A stretch of 64,000 bases of DNA from Riptortus pedestris (lineage: Eukaryota; Arthropoda; Insecta; Hemiptera; Alydidae), in NCBI GenBank assembly GCA_019009955.1, contig CM032231.1:111716001-111780000 (forward strand), in the 5' to 3' direction. Below the pieces are notes generated by a model. The model made no database searches and was not told the origin of the DNA. It saw nothing but the letters and a program-made list of their open reading frames with translations. This document shows positions 36,101-48,059 of this stretch, piece by piece. Position numbers and translations under genes: made by a program. Positions within the stretch are counted from its first letter, which is position 1. Every line of letters begins with the position of its first letter.

Positions 36101-36449
36101 TTCAATGCAGTGCCTAAAAATACTACTCTCAAATTAACTATATCTATTGGTTTGTAAAATAGGTTCGTAGCGTTTATCAATATTTTAATTTAATCCCTGT
36201 GTTTGTAAAATCTTGTTTACAAGGTAAATAATGTTTACATATTATAAAAAAGGATTAGTTTAGATGCTTTTATGCATCAATTTTAACCGAGATTCTTTAT
36301 CTTTAAGTGGCATGCTTGCCCAAAATGGAAGAGAAAAGCAAAGACGCCGTTCATTGCGTGTCTTTGCAGACCTGGCAGAAATTATTGGAGTTTGGAAGGG
36401 TGGGATCCCTTCCCACCCTATTCACCCGAATAGACCTTGGCTCAGCATA
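33158..36449. other. Very AT-rich downstream stretch
   Basis: No gene or recognised repeat. The only balanced patch, 36290-36440, holds a hairpin GGGTGGGA/TCCCACCC at 36398-36418. Confidence 0.6.
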
Positions 36450-37016
36450 TTAGCAAATTTCCCTTGAGGGAAATCAGCTATTGAGGTTGTACTCATAACG
36501 GAATTTTCGAATTTTTTTTTCAAATGTCCATCGATCCTACCTAGTAGATGAGGAAAAGAGGTCCGTTCAAAACTGTGTATATATTTGTCTGTTACCGTTC
36601 TAGCGGACGCAATTTTTGTTTGATCGCTACCAAACTCGATATTTAGTCGTTTCGTGTAAAAAGAAAGATCAAGTTCGTTAACGGCTGAAATCGGACCAGT
36701 GGGAGGGGTGGGGGTTTAGAGGGGAGGATTTTGGAAAATTCGAATAATCTCCGTTACTATACGTCGGATCGAAAAATTGTACAGATTCAATCTTATTGAA
36801 AATTAAATTTGCTATAAATATTGTTATATACATTTATTCTCTATCTTGAATATTAACCGAGATATTTGTATTTTTATTAAATCTGGGCGGCTAACGGACG
36901 AGAGTGACTTTCTCAAAAGCTAGTTCGGCCGTTTCCTTAACTGCTCGGCTCTCGTGAAATTTCTCTATTCTAAAACTGCACTTGGGAAATCTGCTTAGTT
37001 TACGCAGCCCCTGCGT
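36450..37016 (-). mobile_element. Family A copy, minus strand, near full length
   Basis: Read on the minus strand, it runs from ACGCAGGGGCTGCGTAAAC (37016) to CCCTCAAGGGAAATTTGCTAA (36450), with host TATG beyond. Subfamily 1 interior. The microsatellite is reduced to TATATATT. The first few bases (AGTCCGTC) are missing, and a mariner transposase fragment begins at 37022. Confidence 0.8.
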
Positions 37017-37021
37017 ATTTT

Positions 37022-37207
37022 GACTTATTTCGGGCCCTTCAAAACTATCTTAACGGGAAACAGTTTAATTCGCTCGAGGACTGCAAAACTGACATAGAGG
37101 AGTTCATTCCTTAGAAAAATCTGAGGAGTTCTGGGAAGACGGAGTTAAAAAAATACCTGAAAGATGTCAACATGTAATTGATCAAAATAGGTCATATATA
37201 ATTAATT
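37022..37207 (+). pseudogene. mariner transposase C-terminal remnant, frameshifted
   Basis: Frame 1 from 37022 reads DLFRALQNYLNGKQF and then EDCKTDIEEF before a stop at about 37111. A neighbouring frame continues with EEFWEDGVKKIPERC, VIDQN and a stop near 37206. This is the conserved mariner C-terminus: the region after the catalytic domain with FRALQ..L, the DIEEF block and the LPERWQ-VID motif. The catalytic D residues lie upstream and are absent. It abuts the truncated head of an antisense family A copy. The copy is dead, with at least one stop and one frameshift. Confidence 0.8.
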
Positions 37208-39150
37208 TAAGATATTTACAAGAGTCTGAAGTTTTTATTGGAATCACCAGTATAAAACCCTAAGAACTATTTCACTACTTAGTATATTATTGTGAATTAT
37301 CTGTCGGTTTATTTAGTACTAGAATTCATTAAAATTGATATGACTGAAATTTAGATTTTGAAAAACTTGGAGAATATCTGGCAATCAATAACATATTCTA
37401 GGCAGGGAATGAAGTAGTACAAGAATATATAAGTTACTATAAAAAAATTCCTTATTATTGCAAATAAAACATTGTTTTAAATCAAAGTTCTATTCAATCA
37501 AATTGTAAGGAGCCATCATTCTGTACGAGTTAGGGACATTTTTCAGTCCAATCTTCACCATTATTTGTCATAGACATTATCGACATTACATAAAAATCAA
37601 CTTGAGAAGACATTAGTAAATGACATGATATAGTCTCAAAAATGAATTTAGTTCAAAAAATTATAAGTTGTATAGTTGAGATTGTACATTCAATCTCAAA
37701 GAAATTTAAGACGAAACGAAGTCAAAGTAAATGAAGCAAATTTAGGTGTTGAGCATCTTAGACCTCTTGAACTGAAAGAAATCATATGAATCATTGACAA
37801 AAAAATAAATTATCTTTACTCTGGCTCATTTTTATATTTAATAACTAGCTGTTTTAATTTGTAGTTCAACCGTTTGCCGAATTTTAGGCCTGGAAATATA
37901 AATTTTTGGGAATGGTACAGAGCTTTCGTAGAGCTATAGTTGGAAATTAATTTTTTTTTTCTTCCTGTAAAAATTATATACGAATTTTGCTATTTGTTCT
38001 GGCGTTATTATGGGTTTCCCATTCCAAACCCTTAATTAAAATCCTCAGAAATCGTAATGATAATAATGATTCTTGATATCAGTTTCGAAGAAATGCATGA
38101 TAACTACACTCAGCCCATTTTACTGACAGAAGTTTCAATGGACCCGTATACATTTGGAGTTATTTAGAGATAAGTTAAGGCCTTAAATTGTTCATTTCTC
38201 TGAGTATAGTTAGGATAAAAACCTCTGACGGATAAGCAATATGATATAGGTAGGTACAATGTTTGTTTGGGCAATCAACATCGTGGTTATTACAGCCTTT
38301 TGGAAATGTAAAATTTAGTGTTGTGGTTATGGTTTGTATCTGTGATTCTTTTAGTATATATTACGAAGCAATTAAATTAAACTAACCTATTTGCTATTTA
38401 CTTGGTTTTAATTTCTTGAATAGTTGAATTTACGTATTCTATTATTGTAGGTCAGCGAGAGCTATTGAGCTTACGACTAGTAGCATATGCATATATCTAA
38501 TATTTTAAAAGTTATATGTCCACTCACTCAAGCACGCAAGGTTTTTTTTTTCTTTCTTTTTTTCCAAATACTAATCTGGAATCCAATTAATGCTCCCAAG
38601 TTCTACAGGTCCGCGTTGCTAGGCTAATTTTACCGTCCATAGGGCCCTTTTTCTTCTTGCGTGCCTCACAGACAATTGTTATGTTATAATTTTATATGTA
38701 CCACTCGGTCTAATTGAAATGTTACAATTTTCTAACTTTAAACTACATATTGTTGAAATTTAGTTTTCTATTGGTATTTAAAAAACCACCCTCTACTGAA
38801 GACCATAATTCATCTTATAATTTAATCGATTTATGAGAGATTTTCCACAGGGGTTATTCTAATGGCACTACTATTCAAAACTTACCTAAAAACTCTTTCA
38901 AGCCTAGATGGCAGCTAATGAAAATTATGTAGACACATATTTTCATTCATGAGGCACATATTTATTTTCGTGATAACTAAGTACTAAATAAATAATTTGT
39001 ATGCTGACGCCCTGTACTCGATGTTTAATCGTTTCATGTATAACACAACGAGGGCAGAGGTTGTAGTGTAAATATATTGGTGATAACGCATTGCACCGCT
39101 TTATATTCTGTTATTATATTGAATATTTTGTTTTTCAATTCGGTTTTGTA
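37208..39150. other. AT-rich spacer between mariner and RT remnants
   Basis: No supported gene. It may contain unrecognised decayed mobile elements. Confidence 0.5.
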
Positions 39151-39452
39151 GGAAAAGAAAGTGCTCTGATCCAAGTCTGACATTTAATGAAAACAAATTA
39201 CATTTTGCGGATAGCGTAAATTATTTGGGCTTACACTTGGACAAAAGATTGACATGGCTTCTCCTCGTAACTAATTTAAATGTTCAGTTCCACAAACGAA
39301 TGAACATTCTTACGAAAATAATTTGTAATAGGAACTGGGGATCAAATAGAGACACACTACTGCTTCTATACAAAACAATAATAAGGTCAAATATAGACTA
39401 CGGATCACAGATATATAATTCTGCCTCACACAGAACACTAAAGCTTATTTAA
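39151..39452 (+). pseudogene. Jockey/I-like non-LTR reverse transcriptase remnant (thumb region)
   Basis: The reading frame runs from about RKRKCSDPSLTFN at 39151 to the TAA at 39450. It contains NYLGLHLDKRLTW, HKRMNILTKI, RNWGSNRDTLLLLYKTIIRS and NIDYGSQIYNSA. This order (YLGL.LD..LTW, then R.NIL, WG.....L..LY...IRS..DYG...Y..A) is the stretch just after the RT palm in Jockey/I-clade elements. The catalytic FADD box and RNase H are absent. About 100 codons are open, so decay is moderate. It sits 68 bp upstream of a family A copy. Confidence 0.82.
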
Positions 39453-39519
39453 TATTAAAGAATGTATTAATATATATTTTTTTTTTCACGCTTCATTGAA
39501 TTGTGTATCTGATTATAAA

Positions 39520-39953
39520 AGTCCGTCACGCAGGGGCTGCTTAAACTAAGCAGATTTCCCACGGGAAGTTATACAATAGAGAAATCTCCATACGAGAGCC
39601 AAACAGTTACAGCAAGCTAAACTAGTTTTGGCGGGAAATTCAAAAATCCGTTATCGGCCCAAATTAAAAAAAAATGTAAATATCTCGGTTAGTATTCAAG
39701 ATAGGGAATAAATGTATATTACAATATTTATAGTAAATTTAATTTGCAATAAGATTGATTCTGTACAATTTTTCGATCCGACGTATAGTAACGGAGATAT
39801 TTCGAATTTTCGAAAATCCTCCCCTCTAAACCCCCCCTCCCACTGGTCCGATTTCAGCCGTTAACGAACTTGATCTTTCTTTTTACATGAAACGACTAAA
39901 TATCGAGTTTGATAACGATCAAACAAAAATTGCGACCGCTAGAGCGGTAACAG

Positions 39954-40011
<58 letters not shown>

Positions 40012-40135
40012 TTTTGAACGGACCTCATTTTCGTCATCTACTAGGTAGGATCGATGGACATTTGAAGAATAATATCGAAAATTCCGTCATGAGTACAACC
40101 TCAATAGCTGATTTCCCTCAAGGGAAATCTGCTAA
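39520..40135 (+). mobile_element. Family A reference copy: HINE/DINE-like non-autonomous Helitron-like element
   Basis: This full-length 616-bp copy serves as the reference for family A. It starts AGTCCGTCACGCAGGGGCTG; in most copies ACGCAG-GGG-CTGCGT forms a hairpin, and here one base differs. AGCAGATTTCCC follows at about position 35. The middle holds CGGTTAGTATTCAAGATAG, a GATCCGACGTATAGTAACGG block and a C-rich tract (CCCCCCCTCCCAC). Next is the dyad ACCGCTAGAGCGGT, then (TA)n at about 39958-40008. The 3' part ends with a stem GATTTCCCTcaAGGGAAATC and TGCTAA. The 12-mer AGCAGATTTCCC recurs inverted at the 3' terminus. Subterminal inverted repeats, a 3' hairpin, a CTAA end and an internal microsatellite are known features of HINE/DINE-1 Helitron-like elements. 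No protein is encoded. The repeat itself is certain; the class is inferred. Confidence 0.7.
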
Positions 40136-40572
40136 AAGATTGTTTATAAATTATAATATTAATATTCTATTTTATACATATGTAATATAATTTTTGGGCG
40201 ATTTACCTTTTACCAATAGTTTGTGGAAACACTTTCCATTTATAAGCAGTTGATGAAGTTGTTGACCTGGGTGGTCACTTTTGTTGCCTCTGTCCCAGGT
40301 AGCGGTCATCCCAAATGCCTTTTACCCTACAAGAACTACCCCTACTAATTAACACAGTGACACTTCTGACAAATGACCAAGCACTAAATTAGTTTAAGCC
40401 ACATGTCTGGCGTGTTCCTAAAACCACATATGTTCCTCCTAAGAAAACAAGTCTGTTCATGACATTACAAAAAAAAAATATCCTTTTTTTTTATTTATTT
40501 TTTTATTTCCTCCTTATTTTTTTCTCAGGGGTTTTGGCGGTCCAAGATTGTGACAGAATTAAAAAATAAAGA

Positions 40573-41364
40573 AGTCCGTCACGCTGGAGCTGCATAAACT
40601 AAGCAGATTTCCCTCGTGATGTTTAACAATAGATAAATCTACATACTGGTAAGACAACACCACCGTGAATATTAAGTGAATAAATACAAACGATAATAAG
40701 AAACCTGCAGACGGGAAGCACGTGAAACGTTAACGAAGAGGTGTGCCAACTTCTCACAGGAAAGAAAAACCATTACTGAAATATATCGGAATATAACATT
40801 AATTTTATTGAAAACTATTTACCATATCTAGTACTGTAATTTGTAATGGATCAGAATAATTTTTATCTCAATCAATCAAATTTTAGTAGTCCAAGAACTT
40901 AAGAAGGGGGGGGGGGGTTGTCAGCATAACATATTTGCATTTATCTCGTATAATAAAGGTCTCTTGAAAACTTTTAATGCAATTTAAGCTTCGAATAATG
41001 AGGGGTATTACATAACAGAGTATTGTTTATGTAACATGAGTAGAAGTGGGGGTTTGCTGAAGGCTGAAAACTGAAAAATACTTTATATCTCGGTTAATAT
41101 TCAAAATAGGGAATTAAAATATAATATAACAATAAATATATATAACAATATTTACAGTACATTTAATTTGCAATAAGATTGGTTCTGTTTTTGAACCGAC
41201 GTATAGTAACGGATATATTTTGAATTTTCGAAAATCCCCCATTCTAAACCACCCCCACTTCTCCCACTGGTCCGATTTCAGCCATTAACGAACCTGATCT
41301 GTTTTTTTACATAAAACGTTTAAATATCGATCAAACAAAAATGACGACCGCTATAGCATTAACA

Positions 41365-41449
<85 letters not shown>

Positions 41450-41546
41450 GATCGGACATCATTTTCGTCATCCCCTTGTAGGATCGAAGGACATTCGAAG
41501 AAAAATTTCTAAAATCGTGTCATGAGTAGGATCTCAATAGCTAAAA
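40573..41546 (+). mobile_element. Family A copy, long subfamily 3
   Basis: It has a standard head (AGTCCGTCACGCTGGAGCTG), then about 280 extra bases (40645-40925) containing TAAGACAACACCACCG and TTTTAGTAGTCCAAGAACTT before a G-run. It then joins the subfamily 2 interior and the common 3' half. The (TA)n tract spans about 41369-41443. The terminal hairpin is lost after TCAATAGCT. The extra block recurs at 58400-58660. Confidence 0.72.
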
Positions 41547-42588
41547 TGGTGAGAACACCAGTAAACTTTGATGCAAATATTCAGAGAGAAAAACAAATAA
41601 TACTAAATTAAATGACACAATGAACCAAATATAATACATAAAATAGGTCTACTTTATGTAGGAGAACCAGCACAATTATTAAAGACGAGAATTAAGTAAC
41701 ATGCAAAAAATGCAGTTAACGATGAAAATAAAAAGAACCTCTTTTACACAACATGCTTTTAGTAATAAACATACATTGGGTTTTGCCTTTGTAGCAAGTA
41801 CTTCAAAAAAAGAGAAAAGCTTGACTATGCAGAAGATTAAGGAAAATATGTAAATAATTATAAGGAAAAAAAGAGACAAAAAATAAGAAGACCTTTTTTC
41901 CTTTAAACAAGAAGACTGAACTCGAGCATGCAAATAGTACGTATTTATGAAGTTGACTTCATAAATTTGTGAACATCTTTTCTGTTATTGCGAAAATCGG
42001 TATTTCTATAAATCGACCATCAATGTACTAAGAATATCGATGTTTCAGGTGATTTGACACACCATTACACTTTTATATGGACGTGGTTTTGGTAACAGAA
42101 GGTAGTAGAGCGATTATGTAGTCAAATAAAGTCCTGTTACATGTAAAATTTCTTCTGATGAAGGATCCAAGTATGTTAAACCAGTAGAACAATAATTAAG
42201 TGAAGCTAATTTAGCCAGTTTTATTACTTTCTGCCCAAAAATCCAGAAGAAATTTTAGTGTAGAGGCTACAATTTTCTGAACATACACAATAGTTTTATA
42301 TAAGTATGTAACGCACTGACACATCTGATAAACGACAATGACAAAACTATTGTTAGTCATAGTTCTATCGTGATGATTTTAACGAGCTAATAATCAAAAC
42401 CTATTCACAACTTATAAAAAAAACTAGAATTTTTTTTTTTTTTTAGATATTTCTAAACTACACAATAACAGCAATTGTATTTTCTATAGGACTAACTATT
42501 AACTAAGTTTTTATAATTTTAAAAGACATTGGACATATCAATTCAATTCGCAAGAATTTAACTTTCATTGAATTCAGAAAAATAAAAA
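41547..42588. other. AT-rich spacer
   Basis: Nothing supported. The 84-codon minus-strand frame is Phe/Leu-rich low complexity. Confidence 0.55.
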
Positions 42589-43088
42589 ATCCGTCACGAA
42601 AGGGCTGATGTTAACTAAGCAGATTTCCCACTTGCGTCCCTTATTTGCATTTATCTCATGACGTAAAAGTACAACGAGAACAATATTTGTTATTTAGGCT
42701 TCAAATAAAGTGCTTCATAATAAAACAGCTTATTGTTGATATGACATGAGTAGGAGTGGGGGTTTACTGAAGACCGAAAATTAAAAACGCAAATATCTTG
42801 GTTAATATTAAAGATAATGAAAACATGTACATAACAACATTTATAGATCTTTAAATTTGCATTAAGAGAGATTCTATGATTCTATTTTTCGATCCGACGT
42901 ACAGTAACAAAGATATTATGAATTTTCGAAAATTCTCCCGTCTAAACCCCCCCCCACCTTGTCCGATTTCAGGCGTTAACGAACTTGATCTTTATTTTTA
43001 CATAAAACCCTTTAAATATGGAGTTTGGTAACGATCAAGCAAAAATTGCGACCGCTAGAGCGTTAACAGACACACACACACACACACA

Positions 43089-43139
<51 letters not shown>

Positions 43140-43259
43140 GAACGGACCTCATTTTCGTCATCTCCTGGGTAGGATCGATGGACATTTGAAGAATATTTTC
43201 GAAAATCGCGTCATGAGTACCACCTCAATAGCTGATTTCCCTTAAGAGAAATCTGTTAA
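42589..43259 (+). mobile_element. Family A copy, subfamily 2, near full length
   Basis: It runs from ATCCGTCACGAAAGGGCTG to CCCTTAAGAGAAATCTGTTAA. The interior shows TTAGGCTTCAAATAAAGTGC and GACATGAGTAGGAGTGGGGG. The microsatellite is (CA)n then (TA)n at about 43072-43131. This is the best example of subfamily 2. Confidence 0.8.
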
Positions 43260-43619
43260 AACACCACTAGCTAATATATTGACGTATACAATTTACGGAG
43301 CTTGCAATATAAATAATAATTCATTTTTTTTGTAGAATTAATGAATATACCTCATTATTTATCGCCTAACGAAAATGTTTTAGTTCTCTATTCCTAATCA
43401 TTAGGGATAGACTCAATCCAAAATATACAGAGAACACTGCAGAATCCGGGCTGCATAGGTTATTTAAAGAAACATTTAATTGATTTTAACTTCTTTTTTT
43501 TTCAAATTTTGTCTTATTCTGACAATGAGTATTCTCATTTGAATTTAAATTGTAGGTTTTTCACATATTCATAGGGAATTACAGAGTCAACTAATCCATT
43601 ATTAATTAAAACGCACGAC

Positions 43620-43920
43620 GCAGTTAATGCGCTAAAATTATTGAATTCCCTAAAGACTTTCGTCTGCCTCCAATTGTTCCATTGTATACAACGTAGCTCA
43701 TTACTACCAACAGCCTCCGAACAATGGACAGAATATGGTACAACTCGTAAATTGAGGCATCCCTAATAGCTTATGTAAATAATTTATTAACAATGATTAT
43801 ACTGCCGACCCCAAGATAATTCCTATGCTTATGAAAGGTTAATTCGTCGGTCTGGGCCGCATTGTGAGGTGTCTTAATCGGCTTATTAAGATGTGTTAAA
43901 CGTCATTTGAAGCTCTCACC
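43620..43920. promoter_or_regulatory. GC-balanced block downstream of Msx, candidate enhancer
   Basis: Non-repetitive sequence (CAACAGCCTCCGAACAATGG; AATCGGCTTATTAAGATGTG) between family A copies, about 11 kb beyond the Msx stop. ACAATGG resembles a Sox core. Role inferred. Confidence 0.18.
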
Positions 43921-44192
43921 TACTGTTGTTCTGGGCCTAACTGCCGACTGTTCATTGGTCACGCTTGTTGGCCGTAATGTTAATTATGCTAAATGGTTGT
44001 TATTTTATGTTGATCATGTTTTTATTGCCGTTATAAATTGTTATTTTCGCGACTACCATTATCTTGATAAATTTCGGCATAAGTTCGAGCGTATCGAAAG
44101 CAAACAACATTGTAATTCATAAATAATAAATAACCCATTTCAAACTTACGTGTAACAAAACATAGACTGCAACAGGTCTACACCTTCAGTTA

Positions 44193-44666
44193 CAAGCAGA
44201 TTTCCCTTAAGGGGTCTGTTAACACTCTAGCTGTCGAATTTTTGTTTGATTCCTACCTAATTCGATATTTACACGTTTTATGTAACACTAATGATCAAGC
44301 TCGTTAATGGCTGAAATCCGACCAGTGGGAGGGAGTTTTTAGAGAGTGGGGGTTTTCGAAAATTCTTAATATCTCCGTTATTATGCGTCGGGCCCGAGAA
44401 AAATTATAGAACCAATCGTATTGCAAATGCAACGTTCTTTAAACGTTTTTTTCACAATCTGAATTGACTTGTAACCGAGATATTTGCATTTATAGTTTTC
44501 GGCCTTTAGTAAACCACCACTCTTACTCATGTCATATTAACAATGAGCTTTTATATTATGAAGCCTGAACACCAAATATTGTTCTTATTGAATTTTTATA
44601 GTTTGAGATAAATGCAAATTCTCTTGTGGAATATGCTTAGTTAACGGAGCACTTGCGTGATGGGCT
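44193..44666 (-). mobile_element. Family A copy, subfamily 2, minus strand, internal deletion
   Basis: The 3' hairpin end (AAGCAGATTTCCCTTAAGGG) lies at 44193 and the 5' head (GCGTGATGGGCT) at 44666. The block between the terminal hairpin and GTCTGTTAACACTCTAG is deleted, the same kind of deletion as in the copy at 21646. Confidence 0.72.
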
Positions 44667-45031
44667 TTATTATTTTATACTCTGTTGACAAAAGGTCTGG
44701 CTACCCAAAACACTAATAAATAAATATATATATATATCAAAGGAGATTGTATCAAGTTTTCTTTTTTAAAGTTTTTAAGACTCAATTTTTAATATTCTTA
44801 ACATATTTTAGGGCATTGAGGTTAATACATTTAGGAAACAGTTTACCAAGGAATTCTATTGCATTAAAGCTTTATTGTTATTTATCATGAACCCCACTCA
44901 CTCACCAGCACAAATCCATGGGTGGGGTGGGGTGGGGGGGGGGGTGTTTCTCAGAATTTGTGGAAGGGTTGAGTGGTTCATGACCTCTTTCCTGACGCCT
45001 TGTACAGCCAGTAAAGACCACTGCTAGATTT

Positions 45032-45144
45032 TTAGCAGATTTCCCTATGGAGGTCGTACTCATGACGCGATTTTTCTAACAATTTCTTCAAATGTCCATC
45101 GATCCTACCCAGGAGATGACGAAAATGAGGTCCGTTCAAAATTT

Positions 45145-45218
<74 letters not shown>

Positions 45219-45885
45219 AACTGCTCAAAAATGAATAGGGATATTGGCTGTTTTGTGGTATGTATGGGGCCTAGCATATTCTTTTTTTTATTATTATTAT
45301 AAATATCATTAATATTTATTAGAAATTATTGTCTTTTTCCCCCATAAAAAAGAAATTTAATTAAGATCGATTTAATTAAAATTACTAAGATAAGAAAAAA
45401 TAACCAATATCCCTATTCATTTTTGAGCAGTATATAAATATTTGTCTGTTAACGCTCTAGCAGTCGCAATTTTTGTTTGATCGTTACCAAACTCGGAATT
45501 TAATCGTTTTATGTAAAAGGAAGATCAAGTTCGTTAATGGCTGAAATCGGACCAGTGGGAGGGGGGGGGTTTAGAGGAGGGGATTTTCGGAAAATTCAAA
45601 ATATCTCCGTTATTATGCGTCGGATCTAAAAATTGTATAGAATCACTCTTATTGCAAATTAAATTTACTATAAATATTGTTCTATACATTTATTCTGTAT
45701 CTTGAATATTAACCGAGATATTTGCATTTTTATGAAATTTGGGCCGATACCGGATTTTTGAATTTCCCGCGAAAAGCTAGTTCGGCCCTTTGCCGTAACC
45801 GTTCGGCTCTCCTATGGAGATTTTTCTATTGTATAACTTCACGTGGGAAATCTGCTTAGTTTACGCAGCCCCTGCGTGACGGACT
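45032..45885 (-). mobile_element. Family A copy, minus strand, full length with nested MITE
   Basis: It runs from AGTCCGTCACGCAGGGGCTG (45885) to TAGCAGATTTCCC (45032). Half of the terminal hairpin is lost (TCCCTATGGAGG). A 212-bp MITE at 45220-45431 sits in the (TA)n tract. Confidence 0.8.
45220..45431. mobile_element. Tc1/mariner-type MITE inserted in a (TA)n tract
   Basis: Perfect terminal inverted repeats of about 27 bp begin ACTGCTCAAAAATGAATAGG at 45220 and end as the exact inverse at 45431. The CTGCTCAAAAA terminus and TA-rich target are typical of Tc1/mariner elements. The interior is AT-rich and non-coding, with TTTAATTAAGATCGATTTAA-like dyads. The perfect TIR match suggests a fairly recent insertion relative to its host repeat. 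Confidence 0.75.
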
Positions 45886-46501
45886 TTTTTATTCTTGTTA
45901 CACATTTTCTTAACTGATTGGATAGGAGTCAACTTCAACCTTGGTAACCATTCAGCTAAATAAAACCTAGAACGTAATCCCCGGCTTTAATACTGGGACC
46001 TCTAAGTACTGGGGGTCAATACGTTGTCAAAAGCGGAGAGAAAAAATACTCCTCATTAATATTCCCCAGTCTTTGTGTTATGATTAAGTAGCTTTTTGAC
46101 TTTACGAAGGGTCATCAAAAAGTTATTACCCTTTTATATCCATAAAGTTTAGTTGTATGTGACTAGGTGTTGTAATACGTTCGCTACTGAATAAATTCTG
46201 AATTCCAGCGATATAATCGTACCTACGCCTCCTACGTCTTTAAGTTTGGTCTGAAATAGTTAATGAAACCTAAGAGTACAGGCACTTAATGAGTGTCCCC
46301 TATCATGGAACGAATAATGATTGATTGTAACCATATTTTAAAACCAAAAACTACTTCACTGTAATAAATACGAAACGAGCTTAGCATTGTCACAAGAACA
46401 TGCGATGGTTTTGAGAACTATACAAACATCACGAAGAGTGAAAAGTATTATCTCCCGAAATGCTGGACGGTAGAGGAACCAATTGATCAGGATCAATAAA
46501 A
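45886..46501. other. Short spacer between opposed family A copies
   Basis: Non-repetitive, mixed composition. No gene or known repeat recognised. Confidence 0.5.
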
Positions 46502-46935
46502 CGTTCGTCACGCATGGGTTGCGTAAACTAAGCAGATTTCTCACGTGAAGTTTTACAATAGAGAAATTTTACGAGAACCCAACATTTACGGAAACGGCCT
46601 AACTTGCTTTCAGCGGAAACTCACGACTAGAACCGAAGTCTGCCGATCTCATCTCGTCCGTTATCCGCATACACTTAATAAAAATGCAAATATCTCGGTT
46701 AATATTCAATATAGAGAATAAATGTATATATTTATTTATTTATAGTAAATTTAATTTGAAATGAGATTGATTTTATACAATGTTTCGATCCGACGTATAG
46801 TAGATATTTCGAATTTTCGAAAAACCTCCCCTCTAAACCCCCCCTCTCACTAGTCCGATATAAGCCATTAACGAACTTAATCTTTATTTTTACATAAAAC
46901 GTTTAAATATCGAGTTAGTTAACTATCAAACGTGC

Positions 46936-46993
<58 letters not shown>

Positions 46994-47113
46994 GAACGGA
47001 CCTTATTTTCTTCATCTCTTGGGTAGGATGGATTGACATTTGAAGAAAGATTTTGAAAATCGTGTCATGAGTACGACCTCAATAGCTGATTTCCCTTAAG
47101 GAAAATCTGCTAA
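46502..47113 (+). mobile_element. Family A copy, full length
   Basis: This 612-bp subfamily 1 copy runs from CGTTCGTCACGCATGGGTTG to TCCCTTAAGGAAAATCTGCTAA. The (TA)n tract spans about 46933-46988. The GACCGCTAGAGCG dyad is deleted. A small TIR element follows within 3 bp. Confidence 0.8.
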
Positions 47114-47115
47114 AA

Positions 47116-47233
47116 GGCCTTGTCCTCTACTACAGTTTTAATTTATGCGAAGTACAGTTTCAGAGGCAGTGCCCCATCATCAATGTCCTGCTGATTATGG
47201 AGCATATATTAGAACACCGTAGAGGACAAGCCC
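47116..47233. mobile_element. Small element with ~15-bp terminal inverted repeats
   Basis: The left end GGCCTTGTCCTCTAC and the inverse of the right end (GGGCTTGTCCTCTAC) match at 13 of 15 positions and enclose about 90 bp of unrelated sequence. It abuts the 3' end of a family A copy. A MITE is the simplest reading; no second copy is visible in the window. Confidence 0.35.
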
Positions 47234-48059
47234 TTTTTATTGATCCTGAAAAGAATTCTTGTCCAGGCTAGAAATGTTTAGAGAGCCATCTCTTTGAAGC
47301 CGGATTCGAGTAGGAATTAGTCGGAATGAGTACTCAGGCTACAAGTTTAATGTAGCCTTCTGTCTTGCACTTTTGACATATTGTTGGAATGTAGGCAAGG
47401 AGATAGTCAACATCTTATTTCTTTGACCAACATCGTTCTGTTCATTCATGACGGACATATAGCGTAGGAAGATATGTTATTGTGAAATTGAGGCATGAAT
47501 GCGAACAGGCAACCAAAAATGACAGTTGTGGAATCCACCTAAGAGCCTGGGAATCCTTGAGACGTTTTCACGGTCCGTCGATCGGGGTCCAACAATGGAC
47601 CCCAACTATCCGAACATTAATGGACTTCGAGAGTAGACTTGAATGGGGTCCACACCCCCCGGGGTCATCAATGGACTGACGGGCTGAATGGCGAGTATGA
47701 GACCCCGGCGAAGACAAGTTGTCTACAAGATGAAATATTGACTTATGCTCAATGATCGCTCTCTCTCGGGGAACACTGCGCGCTCGCTATGTGGCCCGCT
47801 ATTGTGAGTCACGTGGGGAAATGGGTTTCTTGAGTCATTTTGTGGAACCTTTATGGGCACTTGAGAAGATACCATTGTTTATTTTTTTTCTCTTATCCAC
47901 CTGCTAGAGATGGCTGAACAACAGTTGCCCAAGGGGAAAAAAAATCATTTGTATCTTTCTGAAGAATGAGTTCTATGAAGTTCTCGTAGATGAACTAGAG
48001 ATATATGTTAACCATCATTCCACGATAATGCAGCCTGTCATTACTAGCCTTTTTGTAGT
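47234..48059. other. Balanced non-coding stretch
   Basis: The part 47500-47840 is GC-balanced and includes CGGGGTCCAACAATGGACCC with nearby GGGGTC/GACCCC words. It may be a conserved element or an old repeat. The frame at 47482 is not recognised. Confidence 0.4.

Noticed and set aside
36398..36418. GC-rich hairpin resembling an intrinsic terminator
   Set aside because: The context is eukaryotic and there is no T-run or upstream gene; treated as incidental.
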